The notes below the pieces were generated by a model. The model was not told the DNA's origin. It searched no databases and saw only the letters and a list, made by a program, of their open reading frames with translations. Position numbers and translations under genes: made by a program. From assembly GCF_006494535.1 (NCBI RefSeq), contig NZ_VHIQ01000001.1:62001-126000 (forward strand): a DNA stretch of 64,000 nucleotides. The letters are read 5' to 3'. This document shows, piece by piece, positions 1 through 8,213 of this stretch; the first letter of the stretch is position 1; every line of letters begins with the position of its first letter. This DNA is from Paucihalobacter ruber. Its GTDB lineage: Bacteria > Bacteroidota > Bacteroidia > Flavobacteriales > Flavobacteriaceae.

Positions 1-1
1 T

Positions 2-976
2 AAGAATGACCGTTACTCCAAGCTCTTTGAACCCATAACAAACATATTCGAACTACCCAATTACTACGAGTGGGATCCAACACCTTTAATCGCCGTGTTC
101 TACCCTATCATGTTTGCCTACTGCCTTGGCGATGCCGGATACGGACTCGTTTTCTTTGTAGCAGCACTGGTAGGTTGGTTTGGCTTTTTAAAACATGCCA
201 GACGCATGGCCTTGCTCGGTATGGTACTCGGTCTTATGACCACGGTGATGGGTTTGGTGAAGTCGGGCAGTATTTTTGGTATTCCAACCAATTCAGAGCA
301 GTGGGAACTATTTCAAATGCTGGGTAAATACGTGCTGATACCCGATGATCGCGATTTTATGTTCAATGCCTTTAATGTGGCTTTAATGATTGGTGTGGTA
401 CAAATCTTTCTGGGGATCTTCGTTTCAATTTATAACAAACTGCGCTACGATCATTATACCAAGGCCATTTCGCAAATTGGGAAACTGTTGATTGTAACAG
501 GACTTATCTGGATATTTTTGGCCGATATGCAGGAGATTGCAGCATTGCAACATTTTGGAATGTTGCGCAATATATTATTGATAGGGGGTATACTCCTGGT
601 GCTCTTTTTCCACGATATGTCGCAATCACTGCCCGCCAGAGCCGCCAGCGGTTTATTGCCACTCTTTTTTATTTTTACCGGTGTGCTGGGCGATGTGCTG
701 TCTTACGTGCGCTTGTTTGCCTTAGGCGTGGCCTCATCTGTATTGGGTTTGGTGGTGAACCAAATAGGCATGCAAATCATGGAGAACAGTTGGTGGGGCC
801 TAATAATAGGCGTCGTTTTTCTCTTATTTGGGCATACCCTTAATTTTTGCATAGCCGTGCTGGGATCTTTTGTACATCCGCTAAGATTAACCTTTGTGGA
901 ATTTTATAACAACGCCCAATTTAAGGGCGGCGGAAAAGCCTACCAACCATTTAAAAAACAACCTGTAGAACCTTAA
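2..976 (+). CDS. ntpI: V-type ATP synthase subunit I, C-terminal part (5' end outside window)
   Basis: This is the membrane stator subunit (a-subunit equivalent) of a V/A-type rotary ATPase; it forms the ion half-channels beside the K ring. The frame is open from the first bases, so about 324 C-terminal residues are visible and the 5' part lies upstream of the window. An internal GTG at 95 is not the real start. Seen: a run of about seven hydrophobic helices, the family-typical GDAGYG motif in the first helix, and the segment GDVLSYVRLFALG, which contains the Arg that faces the ring. The gene for subunit K follows after 10 bases, as expected for a V-ATPase operon. Family membership is firm; which ion it moves is argued under the K subunit. 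Confidence 0.93.
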   Translation, partial: KNDRYSKLFEPITNIFELPNYYEWDPTPLIAVFYPIMFAYCLGDAGYGLVFFVAALVGWFGFLKHARRMALLGMVLGLMTTVMGLVKSGSIFGIPTNSEQWELFQMLGKYVLIPDDRDFMFNAFNVALMIGVVQIFLGIFVSIYNKLRYDHYTKAISQIGKLLIVTGLIWIFLADMQEIAALQHFGMLRNILLIGGILLVLFFHDMSQSLPARAASGLLPLFFIFTGVLGDVLSYVRLFALGVASSVLGLVVNQIGMQIMENSWWGLIIGVVFLLFGHTLNFCIAVLGSFVHPLRLTFVEFYNNAQFKGGGKAYQPFKKQPVEP

Positions 977-986
977 TAACACATAT

Positions 987-1439
987 ATGGAAACATTACC
1001 TTTAACACTCGCATTTATTGGCATTGGACTCTTAGTAGGACTCTCAGGATGCGGCAGCGCCATGGGAACCGCCATTGGTGCACAAGCCACGGTAGGCGCT
1101 TTAAAAAAGCGACCGGAATCCTTTGGTTCGTTTATTGTACTTAGTGCACTTCCCGGTACACAAGGACTTTATGGCTTTGCCGGATTCTTTATTTTACAAG
1201 ATTTAATCAGTCCCGAAATGACCTTGTTACAAGGCGCGGGAATTCTTGGTGGCGGTCTGGCACTGGGTATTGCCGGATTGATATCTGGCATGTATCAGGG
1301 CAAAGTTTGTGCCAGCAGTATTGATAGCATTGGTTCAGGAAACGATGTATTTGGACGTGCCTTAATATTGGCCGTGTTCCCGGAGCTTTATGCCATTATC
1401 GCGTTTGCATCGCTGTTTTTGATTCGGGGGATATTGTAA
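987..1439 (+). CDS. ntpK: V-type ATP synthase subunit K (proteolipid ring)
   Basis: This 150-residue, four-helix proteolipid consists of two fused hairpins and forms the rotating membrane ring. The first hairpin carries LPGTQG (55-60) and the second FPELYAI, with the ion-binding Glu at 133. In Enterococcus hirae NtpK the Na+ ligands are Leu61, Thr64, Gln65, Gln110 and Glu139. With a constant offset of -6, this protein has Leu55, Thr58, Gln59, Gln104 and Glu133, so the complete set is present. This supports, by inference, a Na+-translocating enzyme. It is the last gene of the operon; the next gene starts 84 bases on and is functionally unrelated. No clear terminator hairpin was seen after the stop. 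Confidence 0.95.
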   Translation: METLPLTLAFIGIGLLVGLSGCGSAMGTAIGAQATVGALKKRPESFGSFIVLSALPGTQGLYGFAGFFILQDLISPEMTLLQGAGILGGGLALGIAGLISGMYQGKVCASSIDSIGSGNDVFGRALILAVFPELYAIIAFASLFLIRGIL

Positions 1440-1522
1440 AGTGCAACCTGACTCATACTTGGTATGACATAAGTAACAATTCTAATAGGCACCTCCAATT
1501 AAAAACGTTATATTTTATAAAA

Positions 1523-2464
1523 ATGAAATACAACAAATACACCAAAAACTCCATATTAGTTTCAGAAATCGGACTTGGCGCCTGGCAGCTAGGTCAAAAC
1601 TCCGGCTGGAAAAGCATGTCTGAAAGTGAAGCCATACAACTTGTTGAAAAGGCTTTTGACTTCGGTATTAATTTTTTTGATACCGCACCTAATTATGGTC
1701 ACGGTTCGGGCGAAGAACGCTTGGGCAAAGCCCTTAAAGGTAAAGACAGAAGCCAAATTGTGATCAATACAAAATTTGGGCATACCCATACAGGTACTTT
1801 AAATTTTAGTTCAGATTACATTAGAGAGTCGCTTGAAGGCAGTCTAAAAAGACTGCAGGTAGATTATGTTGACTCACTTATTATTCACAACCCACCTTCA
1901 GAATATTTAGACGGCCATAAAAACGACCATTATGAAGTACTGGAAAGATTAATTGAAGAAGGTAAAATTAAAGCCTACGGCGCATCCATAGATACCTACG
2001 ACGATATGAAACTGCTCATGGACACGACCAATGCAGAAGTTATTGAGGCTTTCTTCAATATCTTACACCAGGATGCGGCACGGGCGTTTGACATGGCCAA
2101 AGCCAAAGAAGTAGGTATCATTGTAAAAATTCCACTCGATTCCGGTTGGTTATCGGGTAAATACAATGCACAGACTACCTTTAACGACATTAGAAGTCGC
2201 TGGTCTAAAGAAGCTATTCAAACCAGAGCAACACTGGTTGAAAAGGTAAAGCATCTGGTTGGTGCCGATAAAAACTTAGCGCAAACAGCCATTGCCTTTT
2301 GTTTGGCCTATGATGCCGTTTCTACGGTAATTCCGGGTAATGTTAACATCGAACAACTAACGAGTAATGTTCGTAGTGCCAACATTTCCATTTCAAAAGA
2401 CCTTAAAGAAAAGCTCGAGAATTTATATCAAACCGAAATCAAAGCCCTCAATCTGCCTTGGTAA
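1523..2464 (+). CDS. aldo/keto reductase
   Basis: This is a 313-residue NAD(P)H-dependent oxidoreductase of the aldo/keto reductase (TIM-barrel) superfamily, cytosolic, with no signal peptide. The catalytic tetrad is visible: Asp53 and Tyr58 in FDTAPNYG, Lys84 in NTKFGH, and His122 in IIHNP. The C-terminal part VIPGNVNIEQL fits the cofactor phosphate-binding region. The length is normal for the family. It stands alone, preceded by a short AT-rich spacer, and is not part of the V-ATPase operon in an obvious way. The substrate cannot be told from sequence; aldo/keto reductases of this group act on aldehydes or sugar-derived ketones. Confidence 0.9.
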   Translation: MKYNKYTKNSILVSEIGLGAWQLGQNSGWKSMSESEAIQLVEKAFDFGINFFDTAPNYGHGSGEERLGKALKGKDRSQIVINTKFGHTHTGTLNFSSDYIRESLEGSLKRLQVDYVDSLIIHNPPSEYLDGHKNDHYEVLERLIEEGKIKAYGASIDTYDDMKLLMDTTNAEVIEAFFNILHQDAARAFDMAKAKEVGIIVKIPLDSGWLSGKYNAQTTFNDIRSRWSKEAIQTRATLVEKVKHLVGADKNLAQTAIAFCLAYDAVSTVIPGNVNIEQLTSNVRSANISISKDLKEKLENLYQTEIKALNLPW

Positions 2465-2825
2465 AGACGACCATAAAACAGTACAATCAAGATGCCATGG
2501 TATAATCAATTCGCCAAATAAAAAAAATTATGACTACAAGAGCGTCTGTCTTATAAAAAACAAATGACCGAATTAGAACTGATTATTGACCTTCATAAAA
2601 ATTCAGACAGACAAGGACCGGGAAGCGAAAAAGACAGCTATTTTTCGAGTACCGAATTGTTAAGATTACCCCCAGATTTCGTTATATTTGAAAGACCATT
2701 TATCTAATCATTTTCTAAAAAGTAAATGACCGACTTATTCTTAAGACCCATGAACAACCAACCTTATAAAGTGTCAGAATTATAACTTATTACAGCAGCA
2801 AAAAGTCAAATAAAAAAATAAAAAA
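2465..2825. other. intergenic stretch with gene remnant
   Basis: AT-rich spacer of 361 bases between the aldo/keto reductase and the TMEM175-like gene. It holds one recognisable coding remnant (2564-2707, listed separately) and, at about 2724, a second short AAATGACCG start-like string resembling the one that opens the remnant. No promoter match or terminator could be placed with confidence. Confidence 0.5.
2564..2707 (+). pseudogene. N-terminal remnant of a class I SAM-dependent methyltransferase
   Basis: A 47-codon open frame begins MTELELIIDLHKNSDRQGPG, followed by SEKD. I recognise this as the usual N-terminus of a Bacteroidota class I SAM-dependent methyltransferase of more than 200 residues. 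After residue 24 the frame turns into unrelated residues and stops, so the methyltransferase core with its SAM-binding glycine loop is absent. The best reading is the 5' scar of a deleted gene. The family recall is from memory and is the weaker part of this call; the truncation itself is visible. Confidence 0.5.
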
Positions 2826-3518
2826 ATGCCGTTTAAAAGCTTGTATAGAGGAAAAACTGTATTTAGAATTGAAGCCTTGAGCGATGCAGTTTTTGCGATT
2901 TCAGTTACCTTGTTAATAATGAGCCTCGAGGTACCAAAAACCTACACAGAGCTGGAATTAATCATCAAACAGTTTTTACCCTTTCTGGCCACTGTGTCGA
3001 TGATTTTTTTTATTTGGTGGCTTCAAAATAACTTTTTCAGAAATTATGGTTTAGACAATGTTACGGTAAGGTTTCTCAACCTATGCCTATTAATTATCAT
3101 CCTTTTTTATGTCTTCCCATTAAAATTTTTATTTACCCTTATTGTTTCTTCTATCTTTAAGATCAACTATTTTGAATCGATTTCAAATAATTCACTTGTT
3201 GTTATTACCGAGTCCGACCTTCCAAATTTAATTATGTTTTTTAGTGTGGGTTATGCATTGGTTTGGCTCATCTTTTTTTTGCTATATCGCCACATATGGC
3301 TTAATAGAACAAAACTGAAGTTATCCCATTTAGAGTTCATTGCTTTACTATCGGACAAAAGAGATGCCCTTTTTCAATTGACAATTGGGTTAACCTCCAC
3401 ACTTTTTGCAATTCTAGGTTGGACCATTGGCAGTCAAATTACATTTCTTACCATTCCGGTTTGGTTGTTGGTTAATTACTTCATGACATCTAGGGCCAAA
3501 AATGCGCTTAGAGATTAA
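2826..3518 (+). CDS. TMEM175-like (DUF1211) integral membrane protein, putative K+ channel
   Basis: This 230-residue protein has about six transmembrane helices. The first helix opens with RIEALSDAVFAI (14-25), matching the family signature in which a conserved Arg and a Ser-Asp pair (here Arg14, Ser19, Asp20) pack at the pore. Bacterial TMEM175 proteins form tetrameric, weakly K+-selective channels with six helices per subunit. Length and topology fit the bacterial single-repeat form. The gene stands alone between two long non-coding stretches, with no operon partner, so its physiological role is not indicated by context. Confidence 0.85.
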   Translation: MPFKSLYRGKTVFRIEALSDAVFAISVTLLIMSLEVPKTYTELELIIKQFLPFLATVSMIFFIWWLQNNFFRNYGLDNVTVRFLNLCLLIIILFYVFPLKFLFTLIVSSIFKINYFESISNNSLVVITESDLPNLIMFFSVGYALVWLIFFLLYRHIWLNRTKLKLSHLEFIALLSDKRDALFQLTIGLTSTLFAILGWTIGSQITFLTIPVWLLVNYFMTSRAKNALRD

Positions 3519-4173
3519 TCAATTCCATTTTTTCATTATTCTTCCTTTTTGCTGAATAATAACTAAATTAGCTTTTGTTACAACGCTCTCAATGTCATTG
3601 TTCTACAACTATTACAATAGTTTTGAAGGATGATATAAAGAAAATCTAAAATTATAAAGACCCCGGGTAAATTCGCCACACTTTAACTGCTAGAAATAAG
3701 GTTTTAAAAAAATATTAGTAACAATTTTAAGAGCTAAGTAATCAACAACAGCTGTTTGTTTTGTAAGCAGTTATAAGTTTTTCCTATGCGGAATTCTTCA
3801 AAAACGGCAATCAAGACGTAAAGATCATTAGCATAACTAATTAAAATTTTAATTGTTCATATAGTTCACTGTTACTCATAACTCACAAAACATTGGTTCA
3901 GCACTGTTATTAACATCAATTTGCCGATGTGATCAACCAAAATTCTTGATAACATCTCTCTGCATCAGTTATGTTTGAAGCCTGTAGTGTTCATAAATAG
4001 TCGCCGCTGCACTGCTTTAAACTAACTATAACCATCAGCACCCTTTAGCTTCCATAAATTACAAAGTGAAATTTATGTAAAGCATTTACTAAAATGTGTA
4101 ACATAAAACCGCTGTAAGGTTTGTATTTTACAATGTTGCGAAAACAAATTCGCAATAATAAATCTAAAGCCAC
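3519..4173. other. long intergenic stretch, no gene seen
   Basis: 655 AT-rich bases with stops in all frames and no ORF, tRNA-like fold or repeat that I can recognise. The last 60 bases before the copper-storage gene contain a TAAGGTTTG string near 4115, a loose match to the Bacteroidota -7 element, which could serve that gene. Confidence 0.5.
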
Positions 4174-4500
4174 ATGAATAATTTAAAAAGACGTATCGAT
4201 GCCTGTTTGGCATGTGTGATAACATGTGAATTGTGCATTACAGATTGTATAAAAGACAACAATCAAGCATGCATTATTTTATGTCGGGATTGTGCCGATA
4301 TCTGCGCATTACATGCAAGATTTGATGCAAGAGCTTCGGTATACGCGCACGAATTACACGCCTTATGTGCTAAAATATGTACGGCATGTGCCGAAGAATG
4401 TGCTAAACATGCAGCGCATCACGAAAGCTGCAAAGCATGCGCAGACGCCTGTAACACCTGTGCAGAAGTTTGTAACGAACTAGCTTCAGTTAAAAAGTAA
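4174..4500 (+). CDS. Csp-like four-helix-bundle copper storage protein
   Basis: A 108-residue protein with 18 cysteines arranged in CxxC and CxxxC spacings along the helices (11, 14, 18, 21, 25, 33, 37, 40, 44, 65, 69, 72, 76, 86, 89, 93, 96, 100) plus several His. This is the pattern of copper storage proteins (Csp, formerly DUF326), which bind many Cu(I) ions inside a tetramer of four-helix bundles; the cytosolic Csp3 type also has 18 cysteines. No signal peptide is present, so a cytosolic Cu(I) store is inferred. It opens a small group of stress-type genes (4.2-6.9 kb). The family call is strong; copper specificity is by family knowledge. Confidence 0.9.
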   Translation: MNNLKRRIDACLACVITCELCITDCIKDNNQACIILCRDCADICALHARFDARASVYAHELHALCAKICTACAEECAKHAAHHESCKACADACNTCAEVCNELASVKK

Positions 4501-4591
4501 ATTAACCTGCATGGGAGGCATAGACATCTTCCCTTTTTTATCCTTAATGACTTTGATTAAGTAATACAAGTCTTAATATAAAACTATACTG

Positions 4592-4915
4592 ATGACACAT
4601 ACAAATTACGATACAGTTACCGAAGCTATGGCCGAACTTAAAAAACTGGGGTATACCATAGATTTTTCAATGCTTACCGATGCAGAGTGCATTATTTGCA
4701 ATCTTACCGGAACAGCACTTTCGCCCAATGATTTTGAAATAGATCATTTTTATAGATTTGAAGGCAACAGCGACCCCGGTGATCAAATGATTGTTTATGC
4801 CATTTCTTCAAAAAAATTGAATTTTAAAGGAATTCTAGTCAATGCTTACGGGCTGTATGCCGAAAATACTTCCTCGGCTATTGTGAAAAAATTAGATACC
4901 CATCCTAACCATTAA
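4592..4915 (+). CDS. small conserved protein (often labelled phosphoribosylpyrophosphate synthetase)
   Basis: A 107-residue soluble protein. The part VTEAMAELKKLGYTIDF (about 9-25) followed by an acidic segment and then FEIDHFYRFEG and VYAISSKK is typical of a small Bacteroidota family. I have seen this family carry the name phosphoribosylpyrophosphate synthetase in databases. It is far too short for a PRPP synthetase and has no PRPP-binding loop, so that name should not be trusted; the function is unknown. The stop at 4915 is three bases before the next start at 4919, so the two genes are probably co-transcribed. Confidence 0.75.
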   Translation: MTHTNYDTVTEAMAELKKLGYTIDFSMLTDAECIICNLTGTALSPNDFEIDHFYRFEGNSDPGDQMIVYAISSKKLNFKGILVNAYGLYAENTSSAIVKKLDTHPNH

Positions 4916-4918
4916 ACC

Positions 4919-5194
4919 ATGGATATTATTGATAACATTATACACTATTTTAAAAGTGAAAAGCAACAGAAAAAACATGCTTCCCCAAAAGGAACTTGCT
5001 CAATTTGCTGGGGATTTCAAGAATATGATGGAAAAATTAGAACCCTGTTAAAAGACAGGCAAATTAGCATCAATAATCATAAAGACAGTTATATGATCAT
5101 TCAAGACTTTATGAAACACAATTTAGAGGAAATCAAATTAAAGGAAGGCATCATAACAGAATGCCCAAAATGCAGCACTCATAAAGCCAAATAG
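4919..5194 (+). CDS. small zinc-ribbon-like hypothetical protein
   Basis: A 91-residue soluble protein of unknown function. Two CxxC pairs, Cys27-Cys30 in CSICWGFQEYDGK and a second pair in ECPKC near residue 82, could hold one zinc ion in a split ribbon; this is inference. Helical, Lys-rich sequence separates the pairs. The start codon lies three bases after the previous stop, suggesting one transcript. I recall similar proteins beside stress genes in other Bacteroidota but cannot name the family. Confidence 0.7.
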   Translation: MDIIDNIIHYFKSEKQQKKHASPKGTCSICWGFQEYDGKIRTLLKDRQISINNHKDSYMIIQDFMKHNLEEIKLKEGIITECPKCSTHKAK

Positions 5195-5712
5195 GCAATA
5201 ATTATAACTACAAAACAACAACCCCATCAAAGATGAAGGTAATAAAGGAAGTTATACGTGATTTCAGCAAATAGATGATATGTTAGAACCAACAGTAGCA
5301 ACCAACGATTATTTAGATAATCACTACATACACAAAAGCAATTGGTTAAGACCAGCCGTTCTTGGACCTAATGACGGCATTTTATCAACTGCAAGTATAA
5401 AGGCATAGCTTGCTGCAACGTCCTGCCATGTCTCTTCCCCACTCTGCAAATCGTCCAATATTCGCGGTAGAATTAAGCACCTAATTCAAGAAATTTATTT
5501 GAACCAGTTGCAATTAATCAATCAAACAGATGCTGACTTTGATAATCATCAATAACGCGGCGATTATAGAATAGATACCTCATTAAACCTGAAGTTCATG
5601 GTCAAAATCTCGTGATTTTTTATTAACTTTATAGCACAACCGCTACACCCTGCTTACAGAAATGACATAAAGCCTTCAACAGGCGTATTGACAATAATTA
5701 AATACTATTATT
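5195..5712. other. intergenic stretch with decayed VIT-transporter gene
   Basis: 518 bases without an intact gene. Its middle holds the N-terminal remnant of a VIT-family transporter (5280-5408, listed separately). The sequence after that remnant has no convincing match in any frame. The last 70 bases before 5713 are a plausible promoter region for the downstream gene, but no perfect TAnnTTTG was found there. Confidence 0.5.
5280..5408 (+). pseudogene. N-terminal remnant of a VIT1/CCC1-family Fe2+/Mn2+ transporter
   Basis: A 42-codon frame includes HYIHKSNWLRPAVLGPNDG (positions 15-33) followed by ILSTASI. This closely follows the opening of VIT1/CCC1-type iron/manganese transporters, where H-x-x-x-x-NWLRAAVLGANDGIxSTAS leads into the first transmembrane helix. 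The frame then meets TAG at 5406, exactly where helix 1 should continue, and no later segment in any frame resembles the rest of the protein (normally above 220 residues). It is therefore a truncated, non-functional remnant. The match is from memory of the family but quite specific. Confidence 0.72.
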
Positions 5713-6117
5713 ATGAAAAAAGTAACAGGAATATGGATTGATAAACGGACCGCAAAAATGTTGACTCTTGTTGAGGATACAGAAAATTTTCAAACCATCA
5801 ATTCATCCATCGAAGAATTTCGACCAAAAGGAGGCAGCGGTACAAGACTTAAAGGCGGGCCTCAGGATGTTGTTCAAGACAGCAGATACAATGAACGAGA
5901 AAAGCAACAAGAAAAAAGGTTCTTTAAAAGTATTACAGATGTTATAGACGATTCTGATAGCATCGTGATTTTTGGACCTGCAGAGATGGGTGAAAAACTT
6001 TATTCAGAGATATCAGAATCCAACCCAACCTTATATAAAAAAATAAGTGAGGTAGCACCTGCTGATAGTATGACGGATAACCAGGTAAAAGCCTGGATAA
6101 GAAATTACTTTAATTAG
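5713..6117 (+). CDS. conserved hypothetical protein, possibly eRF1/baeRF-like
   Basis: A 134-residue soluble protein. Seen: an N-terminal strand pattern MKKVTGIWIDKRTAKMLTL, the conserved middle GGSGTRLKGGPQDVVQDSRY (40-59), and VIFGPAEMGEKLYSEI. The GPAE segment at the start of a helix resembles bacterial relatives of the eRF1 C-terminal domain (baeRF) and host-attachment-type domains; this is a weak inference. Similar proteins are common in Bacteroidota near stress genes. Position between a decayed metal transporter and an SDR dehydrogenase is consistent with a stress islet, but no function is assigned. Confidence 0.7.
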   Translation: MKKVTGIWIDKRTAKMLTLVEDTENFQTINSSIEEFRPKGGSGTRLKGGPQDVVQDSRYNEREKQQEKRFFKSITDVIDDSDSIVIFGPAEMGEKLYSEISESNPTLYKKISEVAPADSMTDNQVKAWIRNYFN

Positions 6118-6169
6118 TAAAATGTATTTAGTAGGCTAATATTACAAAACAACTTCAAACTTAATATCC

Positions 6170-6925
6170 ATGGAACCAATATTTAAGGGAAAAGTCGCCA
6201 TAGTAACCGGGAGTAGTTACGGGATAGGAAAATCAACCGCCATTTGTTTCGCTAAGAAAGGAGCATCGGTAGTATTATCAGATTGGGCAGATGATATCGA
6301 TACATTAGATACCATCAAAGCATTAGGCGCCAAGGCTATCTTTGTAAAAGCTGATGTTTCGAATGAAGAAGATGTGAAAAGAATAGTTTCTGAAACTGTT
6401 AAACATTTTGGCCGACTGGATTATGCGTTCAACAATGCCGGTATTGAAGGAGAACAAGGCGTCATTCACGAATCTAGTAATGACAACTGGGAAAAAGTGA
6501 TTGGCATTAACTTAACCGGTGCTTATTATTGTATGAAATACCAAATTCCCGAAATGCTCAAAACAGGCGGAGGATCGATTGTTAACAACGCGTCCATAGC
6601 CGGCTTAGTGGGATTTAACGGTATTCCCGCCTATGTAGCGTCAAAACACGCACTGGTTGGATTAACAAAAAATGTGGCACTTGATTATGCTAAACAACAC
6701 ATAAGGGTCAATGCAGTTTGTCCGGGTGTCATTCAAACCCCGATGATCGATCGATTTACCGGTGGAAGTTTAGACGCTACAGCACAATTAATAGCGTCAA
6801 AGCCTATTGGCAGAGTTGGACTTCCGGAAGAGATAGCCAACACGGTGGCTTTTTTGTGCTCTGATGACGCTTCGTTTATAACAGGGCAAGCCTTGGCCGT
6901 TGACGGCGGTTGGGTAGCGCAGTAA
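6170..6925 (+). CDS. short-chain dehydrogenase/reductase (SDR)
   Basis: A 251-residue classical SDR, cytosolic. The NAD(P)-binding motif TGSSYGIG is at 13-20, NNAG at 88-91, and the catalytic Ser142, Tyr155 and Lys159 (YVASK) are all in place. The C-terminal end ITGQALAVDGGW is typical. An Asp (Asp38) near the end of the second strand favours NAD(H) over NADP(H), by family knowledge. It probably acts on an alcohol or sugar; the substrate is unknown. Length is normal, and the ATG at 6170 is well placed before the Rossmann motif. Confidence 0.92.
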   Translation: MEPIFKGKVAIVTGSSYGIGKSTAICFAKKGASVVLSDWADDIDTLDTIKALGAKAIFVKADVSNEEDVKRIVSETVKHFGRLDYAFNNAGIEGEQGVIHESSNDNWEKVIGINLTGAYYCMKYQIPEMLKTGGGSIVNNASIAGLVGFNGIPAYVASKHALVGLTKNVALDYAKQHIRVNAVCPGVIQTPMIDRFTGGSLDATAQLIASKPIGRVGLPEEIANTVAFLCSDDASFITGQALAVDGGWVAQ

Positions 6926-7437
6926 AAATTGATTGAGTTTCCAAATTCAAAACAAGGTGAAAGAACTGTTTAGATCTAAACTTTTGTGTTGTAGCAACCG
7001 TTGGCACAACAATGACGGTAAAGTCCTTCACACCTATACATCAAGAACCAATGATTAAAAAATAAACTCCAAAATCAGACAACTTATAAGAGCAAGGTAG
7101 TGGTTCACCAAAGCAAAGTTCTTATAGGTATGATACTGTGTTGTTCGAATCTTTTCAAACCCGGCACCATCAACTTATTTTTTTAGGCCTTAGATTATTA
7201 AATTTTTTAAGGGAATTGGTTATATTTGATATCAACATCTCTCCCATTAATTTAGTACAAATTGTAAAGCGTTTTAAAAGTATTGATAAGAAGCGTTTTA
7301 CGCAATCACAGCTACGCTGAAGTTAAGGAATAGAAACTATATAACCAACCAACAAGATTCACTCCAGATAGTCCCGATAGCTATCGGGATCGGGATTCAC
7401 GGGCAGTAAAAGTTACCCGTTTACACGGGCAATAAAT
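6926..7437. other. intergenic stretch with promoter-like repeat, palindromes and leader of the DUF6090 group
   Basis: 512 bases. A 14-base perfect palindrome (GTTTAGATCTAAAC, 6968-6981) lies early. A TATATTTG -7 element is at 7221-7228, inside sequence resembling the promoter-bearing repeats at 14.08, 23.65 and 28.45 kb (TTTTTTAAGGGAATTGGT precedes it, AACATCTC follows). An 18-base palindrome lies at 7372-7389, and a CCCGT/ACGGG hairpin at 7416-7429, eight bases before the start codon. A 60-codon ORF at 7138-7320 runs through the promoter-like sequence and was not accepted as a gene. Confidence 0.55.
7372..7389. repeat. perfect palindrome TCCCGATAGCTATCGGGA
   Basis: Nine-base arms, no loop, upstream of the first DUF6090 gene. 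A diverged relative (CCCGATGGCTATTGGGA) lies at 15740-15756 inside the palindrome cluster at 15.7 kb. This looks like a small dispersed element rather than a terminator, since no T-run follows. Confidence 0.75.
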
Positions 7438-8208
7438 ATGATAAAATTCTTCCGTCACATTCGTCAAAACTTATTTTTGGAAAACCTGCCTACCGGACAG
7501 GCAGGCAAAACAGGCAGGTACTTTAAATACGCCATAGGCGAAATTATTCTTGTTGTAATAGGAATTCTTATTGCATTAAGCATTAACAATTGGAATGAAA
7601 ATAGAAAAGACAGAAATTTAGAAAAAGAATTCTTAATTGCTTTTAAAGAAAGCCTAAATAGGGATTTAGAAAGGAATTTATCGAGTCAAAAAGTTAATCA
7701 AAACGCACTGCAATCAATGCAGGTTCTATTAGAGCATATGGAGCAAAATCTACCCTATAATGATACGCTAAAATATCATTTTGGGATATCAACTAATTTC
7801 CACTTTTGGGATTTGAGTGAAAGCGTATTCAAATCTTTAGAAGCAAAAGGTTTGGATTTAATATCTAATAACAATTTAAGGGATTCCTTAGCATTGGCTT
7901 ATGGTAATAATAATAAATCCATAAATTTTGCTGGTTTTAGATACCACGATTATATAGATCATGCCATACTTAATATTTTTAATAAGCATTTTGATATGGC
8001 TTGGGGCAATGCTGAAAATAGTCCTGCAGCAACTGTTATGACGCCACTTGACTTTGAAAATCTAAAATCGGACAAGGAGTTTAACTATTTTTTAAAGACT
8101 CTGCCCAATTTACATTATTATAAGCTCACCGTACCCTTGCAAAGTACAGAGCACTTATTAAATAGATTACTTTTTCTTATTGATAAAGAACTAGAAAAGC
8201 TTAACTGA
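7438..8208 (+). CDS. DUF6090 family membrane protein, with in-frame repeat insertion
   Basis: A 256-residue protein of unknown function. The N-terminus MIKFFRHIRQNL, then YAIGEIILVVIGILIALSINNW (one transmembrane helix, about 38-55), then a long helical, mostly soluble part facing away from the membrane, is the DUF6090 layout. Between residues 16 and 26 the segment NLPTGQAGKTG is encoded by a copy of the CCTGCC-type palindrome (7485-7505), which the second paralogue at 8214 lacks. First of three tandem paralogues (7438, 8214, 9060). It is followed after five bases by the next one, so these two are probably one transcript. Confidence 0.85.
   Translation: MIKFFRHIRQNLFLENLPTGQAGKTGRYFKYAIGEIILVVIGILIALSINNWNENRKDRNLEKEFLIAFKESLNRDLERNLSSQKVNQNALQSMQVLLEHMEQNLPYNDTLKYHFGISTNFHFWDLSESVFKSLEAKGLDLISNNNLRDSLALAYGNNNKSINFAGFRYHDYIDHAILNIFNKHFDMAWGNAENSPAATVMTPLDFENLKSDKEFNYFLKTLPNLHYYKLTVPLQSTEHLLNRLLFLIDKELEKLN
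7485..7505. repeat. CCTGCC-type palindromic repeat inside a coding sequence
   Basis: Seven-base arms CCTGCCT and AGGCAGG around ACCGGAC. It sits inside the first DUF6090 gene and is read in frame as LPTGQAG. It belongs to the same family as the copies at 9106-9126, 15694-15713, 15765-15807 and 16700-16722. Confidence 0.85.
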
Positions 8209-8213
8209 TATAT

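Noticed and set aside
4592-4915. Naming the 107-residue protein PRPP synthetase
   Set aside because: Far too short and without a PRPP-binding loop; the name is a database carry-over.
7138-7320. 60-codon plus-strand ORF upstream of the DUF6090 genes
   Set aside because: It runs through a promoter-like repeat with its -7 element at 7221-7228 and has no recognisable protein features.
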